64,000 bases of DNA, taken from the NCBI GenBank assembly GCA_902613805.1, contig CACMIV010000001.1:240001-304000 (forward strand), read 5' to 3'. This document shows positions 54,891 to 63,281 of the stretch, one piece after another. Each line of letters starts with the position of its first letter. The first letter of the stretch is position 1. Origin of the DNA: an uncultured Pelagibacteraceae bacterium. Lineage in GTDB: Bacteria; Pseudomonadota; Alphaproteobacteria; Pelagibacterales; AG-422-B15. The notes beneath the pieces were generated by a model. The model had not been told where the DNA came from and made no database searches. It worked only from the letters and a program-made list of their open reading frames with translations. Made by a program: the position numbers and the translations under genes.

Positions 54891-56123
54891 ATGTCCTTTC
54901 TAAATTATGAAAATGATATCCTTAAATTTGAGGATATCTCAATAAGAGAAATTGCTGAAGGGAGAGCTACACCATTCTACTGTTATAGCAAGCAAACTCT
55001 CACGAATAATTTTAGAGAGTTTTCAGATTCACTTACTTCACTTGATGCAACAGTGTGTTTTTCTCTCAAATCAAATTCAAATCTAACAATACTAAAAACT
55101 CTAACCGAACTCGAAGCAGGAGGAGATGTTGTTTCTGAGTGGGAAATGAGAAAAGCATTACAAGCAGGGATGAAACCAAATAAAATAGTTTTTTCAGGCA
55201 TTGGCAAAACTGCTAGTGATATTCAATTTGCGATCAGTAATAATTGTTTACAAATCAATGCAGAATCACTCGATGAACTTGACCATATAAATCGAATAGC
55301 TTCTGTGTCTGGAAAAATTCAGAAAGTAGGAATTAGGATTAATCCAGATATCCAATCAGAAACGCACAAAAAAATTAGCACAGGCAGTCTTGAGGATAAA
55401 TTTGGAATCAGCATAGAACAAACTTATGAAATTTTTCAAAATCCACAAAATTATCCAAATTTAGAGATTTCGTCTATAGCTTTTCATATAGGTAGCAATA
55501 TTAAAGACCTAACACCATTTCAAAGAACATTTGAAATTATTGGTGAATTGGTTGCTAAAATAAATAGTGAAACAAAAAAAATAAATACCGTTGATGTTGG
55601 TGGGGGAATTAGTCCTGAAAAAAGAAACTTTACTTTTGAAGACTATAGAAACTTAATCGTAAAATATTTTGATACAGAAAATCTTAAATTTATCTTTGAA
55701 CCAGGCAGGCTTATAGCTGCAAATGCAGGAATATTAGTATCAAAAGTACTTTATACAAAGAATATCACTGGAAAAAAATTTGTCATTATCGACGCAGGTA
55801 TGAACGATATGATGAGACCTGCATTATACGATGCTCATCACGAAATAATGCCAGATGTCAGGACAAGTGAATATGATGAAATAAATACAGATATAGTTGG
55901 TCCAATATGTGAGAGTTCTGATGTATTTCTTAATATTCAAAAATTTAATAAAGTAAAGAGTGGTCAATATGTCATATTAAAAGATGTTGGGGCATATGGT
56001 TCAACTATGAGTTCAAACTATAATGCTCGACCACTTATTGAAGAGCTCATGGTAGATGGATCTCAAATAAGAATAATTAGAAAAACTCAGTCATACGAAG
56101 ACTTTATTAAAAATGAAATTTAA
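54891..56123 (+). CDS. lysA: Diaminopimelate decarboxylase
   Basis: Last step of lysine synthesis. The 410-residue fold-type III PLP enzyme has the PLP lysine in CFSLKSNSNL, GGDVVSEWEMRKAL, the SIAFHIGSNI segment, VDVGGGISPE and FEPGRLIAANAG. Position after the LptM-like gene is the usual one. It overlaps the convergent zinc-ribbon gene by 4 bp. Confidence 0.97.
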   Translation: MSFLNYENDILKFEDISIREIAEGRATPFYCYSKQTLTNNFREFSDSLTSLDATVCFSLKSNSNLTILKTLTELEAGGDVVSEWEMRKALQAGMKPNKIVFSGIGKTASDIQFAISNNCLQINAESLDELDHINRIASVSGKIQKVGIRINPDIQSETHKKISTGSLEDKFGISIEQTYEIFQNPQNYPNLEISSIAFHIGSNIKDLTPFQRTFEIIGELVAKINSETKKINTVDVGGGISPEKRNFTFEDYRNLIVKYFDTENLKFIFEPGRLIAANAGILVSKVLYTKNITGKKFVIIDAGMNDMMRPALYDAHHEIMPDVRTSEYDEINTDIVGPICESSDVFLNIQKFNKVKSGQYVILKDVGAYGSTMSSNYNARPLIEELMVDGSQIRIIRKTQSYEDFIKNEI

Positions 56124-56509
56124 TAAGAGAAGAAGCTTCTTATTTGTTCTAATATATAATCAATATAACTGTTAATTGACCTGCTCAATTCAAACGCATT
56201 TACATTTGAGTTTTGTATAACCGCATCGATTGATATGAAAATTACTGGGGTCAATAAAAGTAGAAATGGGAGTGGAATACTTGTTTTGTTTTTTTCATAA
56301 ACAACTGGTAAATTCTGATCCTTTGAATGATCCCGTTCTGCGTAAGTATTAACAATTTCCTCTATTTGTAACTTTTTATCATTTTCATAATTCTTATTTT
56401 CATGAAACCAAGAATGGTTGCATCTTGTACATTTAACCTGTCTGCCAAAGCCAATATCCTCTATATTTACCAGATACTTTGCCGAACATGATGGACAGGA
56501 TATTATCAT
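56120..56509 (-). CDS. MJ0042-type zinc-ribbon membrane protein
   Basis: A 129-residue protein whose first 40 residues (ISCPSCSAKYLV...VKCTRCNHSWFH) form a zinc ribbon of the MJ0042 type with two CxxC pairs. A hydrophobic segment at about 81-98 (PFLLLLTPVIFISIDAVI) crosses the membrane, followed by a short C-terminal part. Such genes often lie upstream of ftsE/ftsX in alphaproteobacteria, but those genes are absent here. Function is unknown. Confidence 0.83.
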   Translation of the reverse strand: MIISCPSCSAKYLVNIEDIGFGRQVKCTRCNHSWFHENKNYENDKKLQIEEIVNTYAERDHSKDQNLPVVYEKNKTSIPLPFLLLLTPVIFISIDAVIQNSNVNAFELSRSINSYIDYILEQIRSFFSY

Positions 56510-56569
56510 AGTCTTACTTAATTTTATTAATTGTAATTATTAGCAGTAAAATAGTGTAACTTATTTAAA

Positions 56570-57148
56570 ATGATTAATGAATTAAAATCACATTACATTC
56601 ATTTTTCACTACTTTTATTTGTAATTATCGTACTCTTACAATTTAATTTCTTTCTCTTCAACATTCAAAGCTATAAAAATACAGACCTCAATAAAAAAGA
56701 AATCGAAGGAATAGTCATACTAACTGGTGACAAATTTAGAATATTAGAGGGACTTAAAATACTTAATAGTGAGATTGGGTATAAGCTTTTAATATCAGGA
56801 GTTAATAAAGAAATTTCTATTGAGGAAATAAAAAAAGAATTTCCAAAATTCAATCAGCTGTTTAATTGTTGTGTTGAACTTGAGAGCATTTCAACAAATA
56901 CCTTCGAAAATGTTAGAGAAATTTTTTTTTGGAAAAAGAATAATAACATTAGAAATATTCTATTAATAACATCTGATTACCATCTACCAAGAGTTGAACT
57001 CGAGGTAAATCGACTTCTATTAGATAAAGAGACTTTCTATTATGGCGTAAAATATGACAATCAAAAAATAAATATTCGTATGAAGAAATTAATTGTAGAG
57101 TATATAAAATATTTAAGGACAAAAATAAGTTTGAGTATAGGACTTTAA
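56570..57148 (+). CDS. YdcF-like protein (DUF218)
   Basis: A 192-residue membrane-anchored protein with one N-terminal TM (about 13-33) and a DUF218 domain: GIVILTGDKFRILEGLKIL, LISGV, and STNTFENVREIFFWKK-NNIRNILLITSDYHLPR. The family includes YdcF and SanA, linked to envelope integrity or SAM binding, with no settled activity. plsC begins 3 bases after its stop. Confidence 0.87.
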   Translation: MINELKSHYIHFSLLLFVIIVLLQFNFFLFNIQSYKNTDLNKKEIEGIVILTGDKFRILEGLKILNSEIGYKLLISGVNKEISIEEIKKEFPKFNQLFNCCVELESISTNTFENVREIFFWKKNNNIRNILLITSDYHLPRVELEVNRLLLDKETFYYGVKYDNQKINIRMKKLIVEYIKYLRTKISLSIGL

Positions 57149-57151
57149 ATT

Positions 57152-57886
57152 ATGATTTATGTAAGATCTCTTTTAGCAAATTTAGCGTTTTATATTGTAT
57201 TATTAATTTGTATTTTTTTTGCACCTATACTTTTTTTCTTACCTAAAATACATATGCTTGGCATCATACGTTTTCAATCAACACATACAAAATTAAGCCT
57301 TAAGCTATTTGCAAATCTAGAAGTTGAGTACCGTGGGTTAGAAAACATTCCAAGCACTCGAAAATATCTCATAGCTGCTAAACATCAATCTCTTGCAGAA
57401 GCTATTTTTCTTAATGAAGCGATTGAAACACCGTCAATAATTGCAAAAAAACAATTATTATTCATACCAATTGTTGGACTTTGTTTTAAGAAAGCCAATT
57501 TCATATATGTCGATAGAAGAAAAGGGGAAACAAATATTCAGGCAATGGTGAATTCTGCAAAAAGAAGTATGGACAATGATCCCCGTCCTTTATTAATTTT
57601 TCCTGAAGGGACCAGAACACCAGTTGGTGAACGTCGCCCATATAAGTATGGCGTTACAGCTTTGTACGATGGTCTCAAAATTCCTTGTCTACCTGTTGCA
57701 ATTAATTGTGGTTACTTTTGGTCAAGGAGACGATTTCTTCGTTATCCAGGTAAAATGGTAATTGAATTTTTAAAACCAATTGAGCCAGGACTAGATAAAA
57801 CTGAATTTACAGAAAAATTATATAATTCTATTGAAAATCAGTCTGATAAACTGCTTGAAGAGGCCAAGATTAAATATCCAAAATGA
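57152..57886 (+). CDS. plsC: 1-Acyl-sn-glycerol-3-phosphate acyltransferase
   Basis: Adds the second acyl chain to make phosphatidic acid. The 244 residues have a TM helix (about 8-30), the catalytic HX4-acid motif as KHQSLAE (Glu in place of Asp, as in the alphaproteobacterial HQSxxE group), and the FPEGTRTPVGERRPYKYGV substrate-binding motif. It overlaps the DUF2125 gene by 4 bp. Confidence 0.92.
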   Translation: MIYVRSLLANLAFYIVLLICIFFAPILFFLPKIHMLGIIRFQSTHTKLSLKLFANLEVEYRGLENIPSTRKYLIAAKHQSLAEAIFLNEAIETPSIIAKKQLLFIPIVGLCFKKANFIYVDRRKGETNIQAMVNSAKRSMDNDPRPLLIFPEGTRTPVGERRPYKYGVTALYDGLKIPCLPVAINCGYFWSRRRFLRYPGKMVIEFLKPIEPGLDKTEFTEKLYNSIENQSDKLLEEAKIKYPK

Positions 57887-58617
57887 AGATATTTTCATTT
57901 AATAGAATAATCGTTTTGGTATTGGCTATTTTGGTCTTTTATTCAATTTATTGGATGTTTATTTCTTTTCAGTTGAAATCCCAATTATCAAGTAACCTTG
58001 AAAGATACAACATTAAGTATAACGACTTGAGGGTGACGGGGTATCCTTACAGAATATCAGGTTTGATTGTAAATCCTAATCTCAACAGATCAGACAGCCT
58101 ATCTAATATAGAAATAGGAAATATAAAAATTGATATGAATCCTTTCGATATAAGTAAACTAATGATGAGAACAGATAAAATAAATAGTTCTTTTAATGAA
58201 GACGACTCTTTAAATTTTTTTTTGAATGATATTCAGCTCAGATTAACGATGGATAAAGGACAAATTAATGAGATTTATTCAATTTCAAATGATATGAGTC
58301 TGAACATAGGTGATTACAATATAGAGAATATAAGAAAAATTATTTTTAAAATGAATAAAGTTAATGAGAATGGCTATCGTGTTTTTTTTACAGCCGTTGC
58401 ATCAAATGTTTTAGACTCATTTAAAAATGAAACAAGAATTTTGCTAGAGGGAAAAATTTCTGATTTAAGTACAAATTTAAATGGCAATATTCAACTAGAC
58501 GTGTCAAATGTTGAAAACAATGATAATTTGTTTAGTACCCCTTTGGTAATTAAAAATGGAATTATTTCAGTGCTTTTCATCCCTTTGGTCGATTTAAAGG
58601 AATTATTTTCTTTTTGA
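57883..58617 (+). CDS. DUF2125 family envelope protein
   Basis: An alphaproteobacterial protein of unknown function, 244 residues. It has one N-terminal membrane helix (about 6-30) and then an extended beta-rich domain with VTGYPYRISGLIVNP, the family's GYPxRI segment. Its length is about half to two thirds of many DUF2125 proteins (often 330 or more), so it is a short version. It overlaps the convergent tyrA end by 15 bp. Confidence 0.83.
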   Translation: MKIFSFNRIIVLVLAILVFYSIYWMFISFQLKSQLSSNLERYNIKYNDLRVTGYPYRISGLIVNPNLNRSDSLSNIEIGNIKIDMNPFDISKLMMRTDKINSSFNEDDSLNFFLNDIQLRLTMDKGQINEIYSISNDMSLNIGDYNIENIRKIIFKMNKVNENGYRVFFTAVASNVLDSFKNETRILLEGKISDLSTNLNGNIQLDVSNVENNDNLFSTPLVIKNGIISVLFIPLVDLKELFSF

Positions 58618-59529
58618 TCTACCAAAATCGGCATCAGAAGTATCTTGACCTGCTTTAATTATTTTCTCACGCACAATTCTTGTTTTTGAAAATAACTTAT
58701 GCAAACTATCTCCGTCTTCCCACCGTATTGATTTTTGTATTGCACTCAGGTCTTCAGAAAATCTACCAATCATTTCTAATACAGCTTCTCTGTTTGCCAA
58801 AATTACATCTCTCCACATAGTAGGATCTGAGGAAGCAATTCTTGTGAAATCTCTAAATCCACTCGCGCTATACTTCACAATATCTGATTTTATAAAATTT
58901 TCTAAATCAGCTGCTGTATGGACCATATTATAAGCAATTAGATGGGGCAAATGAGAAGTCACTGCCATTACTTTGTCATGTCTAGAAGGAGTCATAATTT
59001 CTACTTTGCTTCCCAATTTTTTCCAAAAAGTTTTTACTTTATTTATGTCTCTGGTTTTATTGCCTTTTAAAGGTGTAATTATGCACCATCTTTCTTCGAA
59101 TAGTTCAGCAAAGCCAGCTTTTGGTCCGCTTTTTTCAGTACCAGCAATAGGATGGGCAGGTACAAAATTTATCTTTTTTTTAATTAAAGTCTCGACTTCT
59201 GAAATTGAAGACTCTTTCGCAGATCCGACATCTGTTACAATGGCATCTTTAGTAAGATGTGGTGATATCTTTTTAAAAATACTTTTGTAACTGCTTAAGT
59301 GAGTACAAATAATAACCAAATCTGAATTCTTTACACAGTCGGATATATTATTTTTTATTTCACTTGTTAATTTAAGTTTTTTCGCGATAGTTCTTGTTTT
59401 TAAAGACCTGGAGTAACCAGAGGTAATTTCTGCTAGTCTTTTCTTTTTTATAGCCAAGGCAATAGAAGAACCTATTAAACCCAAACCAATTATACTAATT
59501 TTTTTAAATGGTCTCTTCTTACTTGGCAT
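58603..59529 (-). CDS. tyrA: Prephenate/arogenate dehydrogenase
   Basis: Tyrosine pathway enzyme oxidising prephenate or arogenate. The 308 residues begin with the Rossmann motif IGLGLIGSSIALAI and contain DVGSAKESSI, FVPAHPIAGTEKSGPKAG and VTSHLPHLIAYNM. There is no fused chorismate mutase or ACT domain. It overlaps hisC by 11 bp, the familiar hisC-tyrA pair. Substrate preference is unresolved. Confidence 0.94.
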   Translation of the reverse strand: MPSKKRPFKKISIIGLGLIGSSIALAIKKKRLAEITSGYSRSLKTRTIAKKLKLTSEIKNNISDCVKNSDLVIICTHLSSYKSIFKKISPHLTKDAIVTDVGSAKESSISEVETLIKKKINFVPAHPIAGTEKSGPKAGFAELFEERWCIITPLKGNKTRDINKVKTFWKKLGSKVEIMTPSRHDKVMAVTSHLPHLIAYNMVHTAADLENFIKSDIVKYSASGFRDFTRIASSDPTMWRDVILANREAVLEMIGRFSEDLSAIQKSIRWEDGDSLHKLFSKTRIVREKIIKAGQDTSDADFGRSKRK

Positions 59530-60583
59530 TATAAAACTCTTTCATAGCTTTAATGACTTTTCTATTTTCTGTAGATTTACCAATAGATAACCTAATGCAA
59601 TCTGGAAGATTATACTTATCCATTAACCTTACAATAATTGATTTTGACAATAAATACTGATTTAGTTTTTTTACAGATTTGCCTACATTAATGAGTAGAA
59701 AATTTGCTCTGCTATCATAAACAAGTACTGGCAATTTACTTAGTTCACTATTCATTTTTTTTAGCCAAAATTTGTTATGGTTTATTGCATTTTTTTCATA
59801 TTTTTTATCTTTTAATGCCTCAACGCCAGCAAGTTGCGCAATTTGATTTACATTAAATGGCCCTCTCACTTTATTCATTAATTTTATTATATCTGTATGA
59901 GCGTAGCACCAACCCAATCTTAAGGACGCCAGACCATAAATTTTTGAGAAAGTTCTAGTGACGATGATATTTTTATATTTTTTGGCAAAGTTAATGCCAT
60001 TAGAATAATCTTTATCAGTTACATATTCTGCATAAGCTGAATCAATAATTATAAATATCTTCTTAGGGACACGTGAGATGAGCAATCTTAATTCTTTTTT
60101 GGATAGATAAAATCCTGTTGGATTATTGGGCTGTGCAATAAATATAATTTTAGTTTTTTTTGTGATTTTATTCAAAATACTTTTTACATCAAAACGTAAA
60201 TTCTTTGTTGACGAACGTTTAACAACGCCCCCACTGATTTTAGAGTAAATTTCAAACATTAAAAAACTGTGCTTAGGAATAATAACTTCGTCTCCTTTAT
60301 TAAGAAAAAGTTGACAAGCCAGGCCTAGTATCTCGTCTGATCCATTTCCAACGAAGAGGTTGTTGATATTTAATTTGGTTTTTTTTGATAAGGCATTTTT
60401 TAATTCCAGACTATTTCCGTCAGGATATTTGTGAGTTTTTGACTTGGCCGTTGATATCGCCTTTTGTACTCGTAAGCTTGGACCAAATGGCGACTCATTA
60501 GAGGACACCTTAATAACTTGCTTTTTGCCAGGAATTGATGAAATGCCTCCTTCGTAAAGCTTTATATTTTTAAGTTTTTTCAT
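59519..60583 (-). CDS. hisC: Histidinol-phosphate aminotransferase
   Basis: PLP aminotransferase for histidine synthesis that may also act on prephenate or phenylpyruvate here. The 354-residue protein has SSNESPFGPS, GNGSDEILG, AQPNNPTGFYLS, IIIDSAYAEY and the lysine region TRTFSKIYGLASLRLGW. It is followed by tyrA (11 bp overlap), which in other bacteria marks an aromatic-amino-acid aminotransferase role for this HisC. It diverges from metX with the riboswitch between them. Confidence 0.92.
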   Translation of the reverse strand: MKKLKNIKLYEGGISSIPGKKQVIKVSSNESPFGPSLRVQKAISTAKSKTHKYPDGNSLELKNALSKKTKLNINNLFVGNGSDEILGLACQLFLNKGDEVIIPKHSFLMFEIYSKISGGVVKRSSTKNLRFDVKSILNKITKKTKIIFIAQPNNPTGFYLSKKELRLLISRVPKKIFIIIDSAYAEYVTDKDYSNGINFAKKYKNIIVTRTFSKIYGLASLRLGWCYAHTDIIKLMNKVRGPFNVNQIAQLAGVEALKDKKYEKNAINHNKFWLKKMNSELSKLPVLVYDSRANFLLINVGKSVKKLNQYLLSKSIIVRLMDKYNLPDCIRLSIGKSTENRKVIKAMKEFYNAK

Positions 60584-60657
60584 ATTTTAATTGGCTATAA
60601 ATAGGTGAATATCGCTAAATTTGAAAGAAAATCTTTGAAATAAATAAATCTTCTAAT

Positions 60658-60684
60658 TTGACAATATCCTATTGAATATATAAT
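60658..60684 (+). promoter_or_regulatory. Promoter of metX (TTGACA / TATAAT)
   Basis: TTGACA at 60658-60663 and TATAAT at 60679-60684 are both perfect consensus boxes, separated by 15 bp (a little short). The predicted transcript start is near 60691, just at the 5' edge of the SAM-II aptamer, so the whole riboswitch lies at the very front of the message. Confidence 0.78.
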
Positions 60685-60691
60685 ACATGAA

Positions 60692-60745
60692 TTGCGCCGA
60701 TTTGAGCACAGCTTGCGGGCGCAATAAAAATGCAGCTAAAGAGGC
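60692..60745 (+). ncRNA. SAM-II (SAM-alpha) riboswitch aptamer
   Basis: The class is characteristic of alphaproteobacterial metX and metA leaders. Conserved blocks are read directly: P1 arms TTGCGCC (60692-60698) and GGCGCAA (60718-60724) are perfectly complementary (7 bp); the loop holds GATTTGAG and GCTTGC (60711-60716); the 3' strand holds AATAAAA and GCTAAAG (60735-60741). These match the SAM-II consensus elements GAUUUG, GCUUGC and GCUAAA as I know them. The pseudoknot pairing of the loop with the 3' strand was not modelled. Confidence 0.88.
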
Positions 60746-60750
60746 AGTTG

Positions 60751-60786
60751 AAACCGCCAAACTTAGTTGTTGGGCGGTTTTTTTTT
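60751..60786 (+). terminator. Rho-independent terminator of the metX riboswitch
   Basis: AAACCGCC (60751-60758) pairs perfectly with GGCGGTTT (60773-60780), 8 bp, loop of 14 nt, followed by six more T (60781-60786). It ends just before GGA (60787-60789), the likely ribosome site of metX, whose ATG is at 60797. Part of the aptamer (TTGCGG, 60713-60718) could instead pair with CCGC(C)AA in the left arm, a possible antiterminator; that pairing is inference. SAM binding would thus end transcription before metX. Confidence 0.88.
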
Positions 60787-60796
60787 GGAATAAATT

Positions 60797-61912
60797 ATGA
60801 GTGAAAATAAAATTGTTACTTTAGCAGAAGATGAACCATTAAATTTGGATGGAGGTGGAAGTTTATCTAAATTTAAAACTGCATATACCACATATGGCAA
60901 ACTTAACGATAAAAAAAATAATTCAATCTTAGTTTGTCATGCCTTGACTGGCGATCAATATGTAGCAAGTGATCATCCCATTACAAAAAAAAATGGCTGG
61001 TGGTCGATGGTTGTAGGGCCCGATAAACCAATTGATACGAACAAGTTCTTTGTCATTTGCCCTAATGTTATTGGTGGGTGCATGGGATCAACGGGTCCAA
61101 AAGAAATAAATCCTGAAAACGGTAAAGAATTCGCGACTGATTTTCCTGTAATTACAATTGCAGATATGGTTAGAGCTCAAAAATTATTAATTGATTATTT
61201 GGGAATTGAAAAAATATTCTGTGTTACTGGCGGATCGATGGGGGGCATGTTGGTACTCGAATGGCTTTCAAAGTTTCCTGAAATGGTACATTCAGCAGTT
61301 CCTATTGCAACTGCAACAAACCATTCGGCTCAAAACATTGCATTAAATGAGCTTGCAAGGCAGTCCATAATGGCTGATCCAAACTGGCAATCGGGGAATT
61401 ACTATCATTCTAATAAAAAACCCATGAAAGGGCTTTCAGTAGCTAGAATGGCAGCACATATTTCATATCTATCTAAAGAAGCTTTACAAAGTAAGTTTGG
61501 AAGAAATCTCCAAGATAAAAATAGCTTGGATTATTCTTTTGATGCCGATTTTCAAATTGAAAGTTATTTAAGACATCAAGGATTTACTTTTGTTGATCGC
61601 TTTGATGCGAACAGCTATCTGTATATCACTCGGGCAATGGATTATTTTGATGTTTCCTCTGCAAATAATGGCTCCTTAATTGAGGCCTTTAAAAAAACGC
61701 AATCTAAAATTCTCTGTGTGTCATTCACCAGTGATTGGCTATACCCAACATCTGAAAACAAAAAAATTGTAAAAGTTTTCAACTCTCTTGGGCTTAATGT
61801 TAGTTTTATTGAAATTGAAACTGAAAACGGTCATGACTCATTCCTATTGGATGAACCAAAGTTTTTTGAGGCGATAAAAGGATTCATTAATTCAACATTT
61901 GAAAATTTATGA
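60797..61912 (+). CDS. metX: Homoserine O-acetyltransferase (or O-succinyltransferase), MetX-type
   Basis: Activates homoserine for methionine synthesis. The 371-residue alpha/beta hydrolase has the nucleophile Ser147 in TGGSMGGM, Asp313 in SFTSDWLYP and His346 in NGHDSFLL, the triad of MetX. MetX may use acetyl- or succinyl-CoA, which cannot be told from sequence alone. A SAM-II riboswitch controls it. metW overlaps by 4 bp, as in other proteobacteria where MetX and MetW work together. Confidence 0.95.
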   Translation: MSENKIVTLAEDEPLNLDGGGSLSKFKTAYTTYGKLNDKKNNSILVCHALTGDQYVASDHPITKKNGWWSMVVGPDKPIDTNKFFVICPNVIGGCMGSTGPKEINPENGKEFATDFPVITIADMVRAQKLLIDYLGIEKIFCVTGGSMGGMLVLEWLSKFPEMVHSAVPIATATNHSAQNIALNELARQSIMADPNWQSGNYYHSNKKPMKGLSVARMAAHISYLSKEALQSKFGRNLQDKNSLDYSFDADFQIESYLRHQGFTFVDRFDANSYLYITRAMDYFDVSSANNGSLIEAFKKTQSKILCVSFTSDWLYPTSENKKIVKVFNSLGLNVSFIEIETENGHDSFLLDEPKFFEAIKGFINSTFENL

Positions 61913-62520
61913 GCTTAATAAACGAAAATAAAGATTTTGGGGTAATTGCTGAGCTAATTCCTAACAATGCTTCTGTTATTGATGTTGGGTGCAATGATGG
62001 GTCTTTGTTGGAGTATTTGAGAGAGTATAAAAATATTGATGGTCGCGGGATGGAAATCGATCAAAAAAAGGTTCAGCTTTGTTTAGCCAAAGGCATTTCA
62101 GTAATTGAAGGAGATGCGGATACTGATTTGTATGATTATCCAGATAAGTTATTTGATTATTCAATACTTACTTATACTTTACAAGCTACAAAAAGTCCTA
62201 AAATAGTAATGCAGCAATTGGTGAGAATTTCTAAAAAAGCAATTATATCCTTTCCAAATTTTGGCCACTGGAAGATTGGTACTAGTTTATTGTTGAATAG
62301 AAAAATGCCAGTAAGCAAGAAACTAAGTTATTCATGGCATGAAACTCCAAATCTACATTTTTGTACAATCAATGATTTTATTGATTTATGTGAGGAGTTA
62401 GAAATCAAAATTGAAAAGAAAGGTGATCTATCCAATAAAAAACTTTCCAATTTTAGTGGAAAAAATTTTCTTGATAGCTACTTTAATGAAGTTGGACTTT
62501 TTTTAGTTTCAAAGGATTAA
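61909..62520 (+). CDS. metW: Methionine biosynthesis protein MetW
   Basis: SAM-methyltransferase-fold protein (203 residues) required with MetX in several proteobacteria for full homoserine acyltransferase activity. Motif SVIDVGCNDGSLLEYL is the SAM-binding glycine loop; YTLQATKSPKIVMQQLVRISKKAIISFPNFGHW and SYSWHETPNLHFCTI are family blocks. Start overlaps metX by 4 bp (ATGA), so it shares the riboswitch. Confidence 0.94.
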   Translation: MSLINENKDFGVIAELIPNNASVIDVGCNDGSLLEYLREYKNIDGRGMEIDQKKVQLCLAKGISVIEGDADTDLYDYPDKLFDYSILTYTLQATKSPKIVMQQLVRISKKAIISFPNFGHWKIGTSLLLNRKMPVSKKLSYSWHETPNLHFCTINDFIDLCEELEIKIEKKGDLSNKKLSNFSGKNFLDSYFNEVGLFLVSKD

Positions 62521-62522
62521 AT

Positions 62523-63281
62523 ATGACTGAAATACTAATTGTTAAATGCTTAAGCGATAATTATGCTTATATATACTCAAATAAAAACGGGGATGCATTT
62601 GTTGTTGATCCTTCTGAAGCAGGTCCTGTAATTGATATTCTAAATAAACACAGGCTTAATTTAAAATTCATACTAAATACTCATCATCATTTTGATCATG
62701 TAGGAGGAAATTTTGAACTTAAAGAAAAGTATGAATGCAAAATAGTTGGCAGCAAAAAAGATTTTGAGAGAATACCAGGAATTGATATACAAGTTTCAGA
62801 GGGTGATATTTGGAATTTTGATGAACACAATGCTCAGATAATTGAAATACCTGGGCATACTACAGGCCACATCGCTTTTTATTTTGAATCCCTAAAACTT
62901 GTTTTTACAGGTGACACGTTATTTTCACTTGGATGCGGTAGACTTTTTGAAGGTTCACCAGAAATGATGTGGAAATCTCTTTCAAAATTAAGGGGCCTAC
63001 CTGATGAAACAAAAATTTACTGTGGCCATGAATACACTTTAAGTAATGGAAAATTTATAAGCTCTATTTATCCGTCGGATGAAATAGAATCAAAAATAGA
63101 TCGTCTGAAAAGCCTAGATAAACAAAACATACCATCTATTCCATCAACAATTGGAGATGAAAAGAGATTAAATATTTTCTTAAAGGCAGACGATGAAGAT
63201 TTGATCAACTCACTGGGGCTGACGGGTAAAAGTCCTGAAGAAGTATTCGGTCATATAAGAAATCTCAAAGATTCCTTTTAA
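62523..63281 (+). CDS. gloB: Hydroxyacylglutathione hydrolase (glyoxalase II)
   Basis: Splits S-lactoylglutathione to lactate and glutathione. The 252-residue metallo-beta-lactamase-fold protein has the metal site H54-x-H56-x-D58-H59 in THHHFDHVGG, then GHTTGHIAFY, TGDTLFSLGCGRLFEGSPEMM and the HEYT block. It is 2 bp after metW, so it may be read through from the riboswitch promoter. It overlaps the convergent phaB end by 4 bp. Confidence 0.95.
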   Translation: MTEILIVKCLSDNYAYIYSNKNGDAFVVDPSEAGPVIDILNKHRLNLKFILNTHHHFDHVGGNFELKEKYECKIVGSKKDFERIPGIDIQVSEGDIWNFDEHNAQIIEIPGHTTGHIAFYFESLKLVFTGDTLFSLGCGRLFEGSPEMMWKSLSKLRGLPDETKIYCGHEYTLSNGKFISSIYPSDEIESKIDRLKSLDKQNIPSIPSTIGDEKRLNIFLKADDEDLINSLGLTGKSPEEVFGHIRNLKDSF

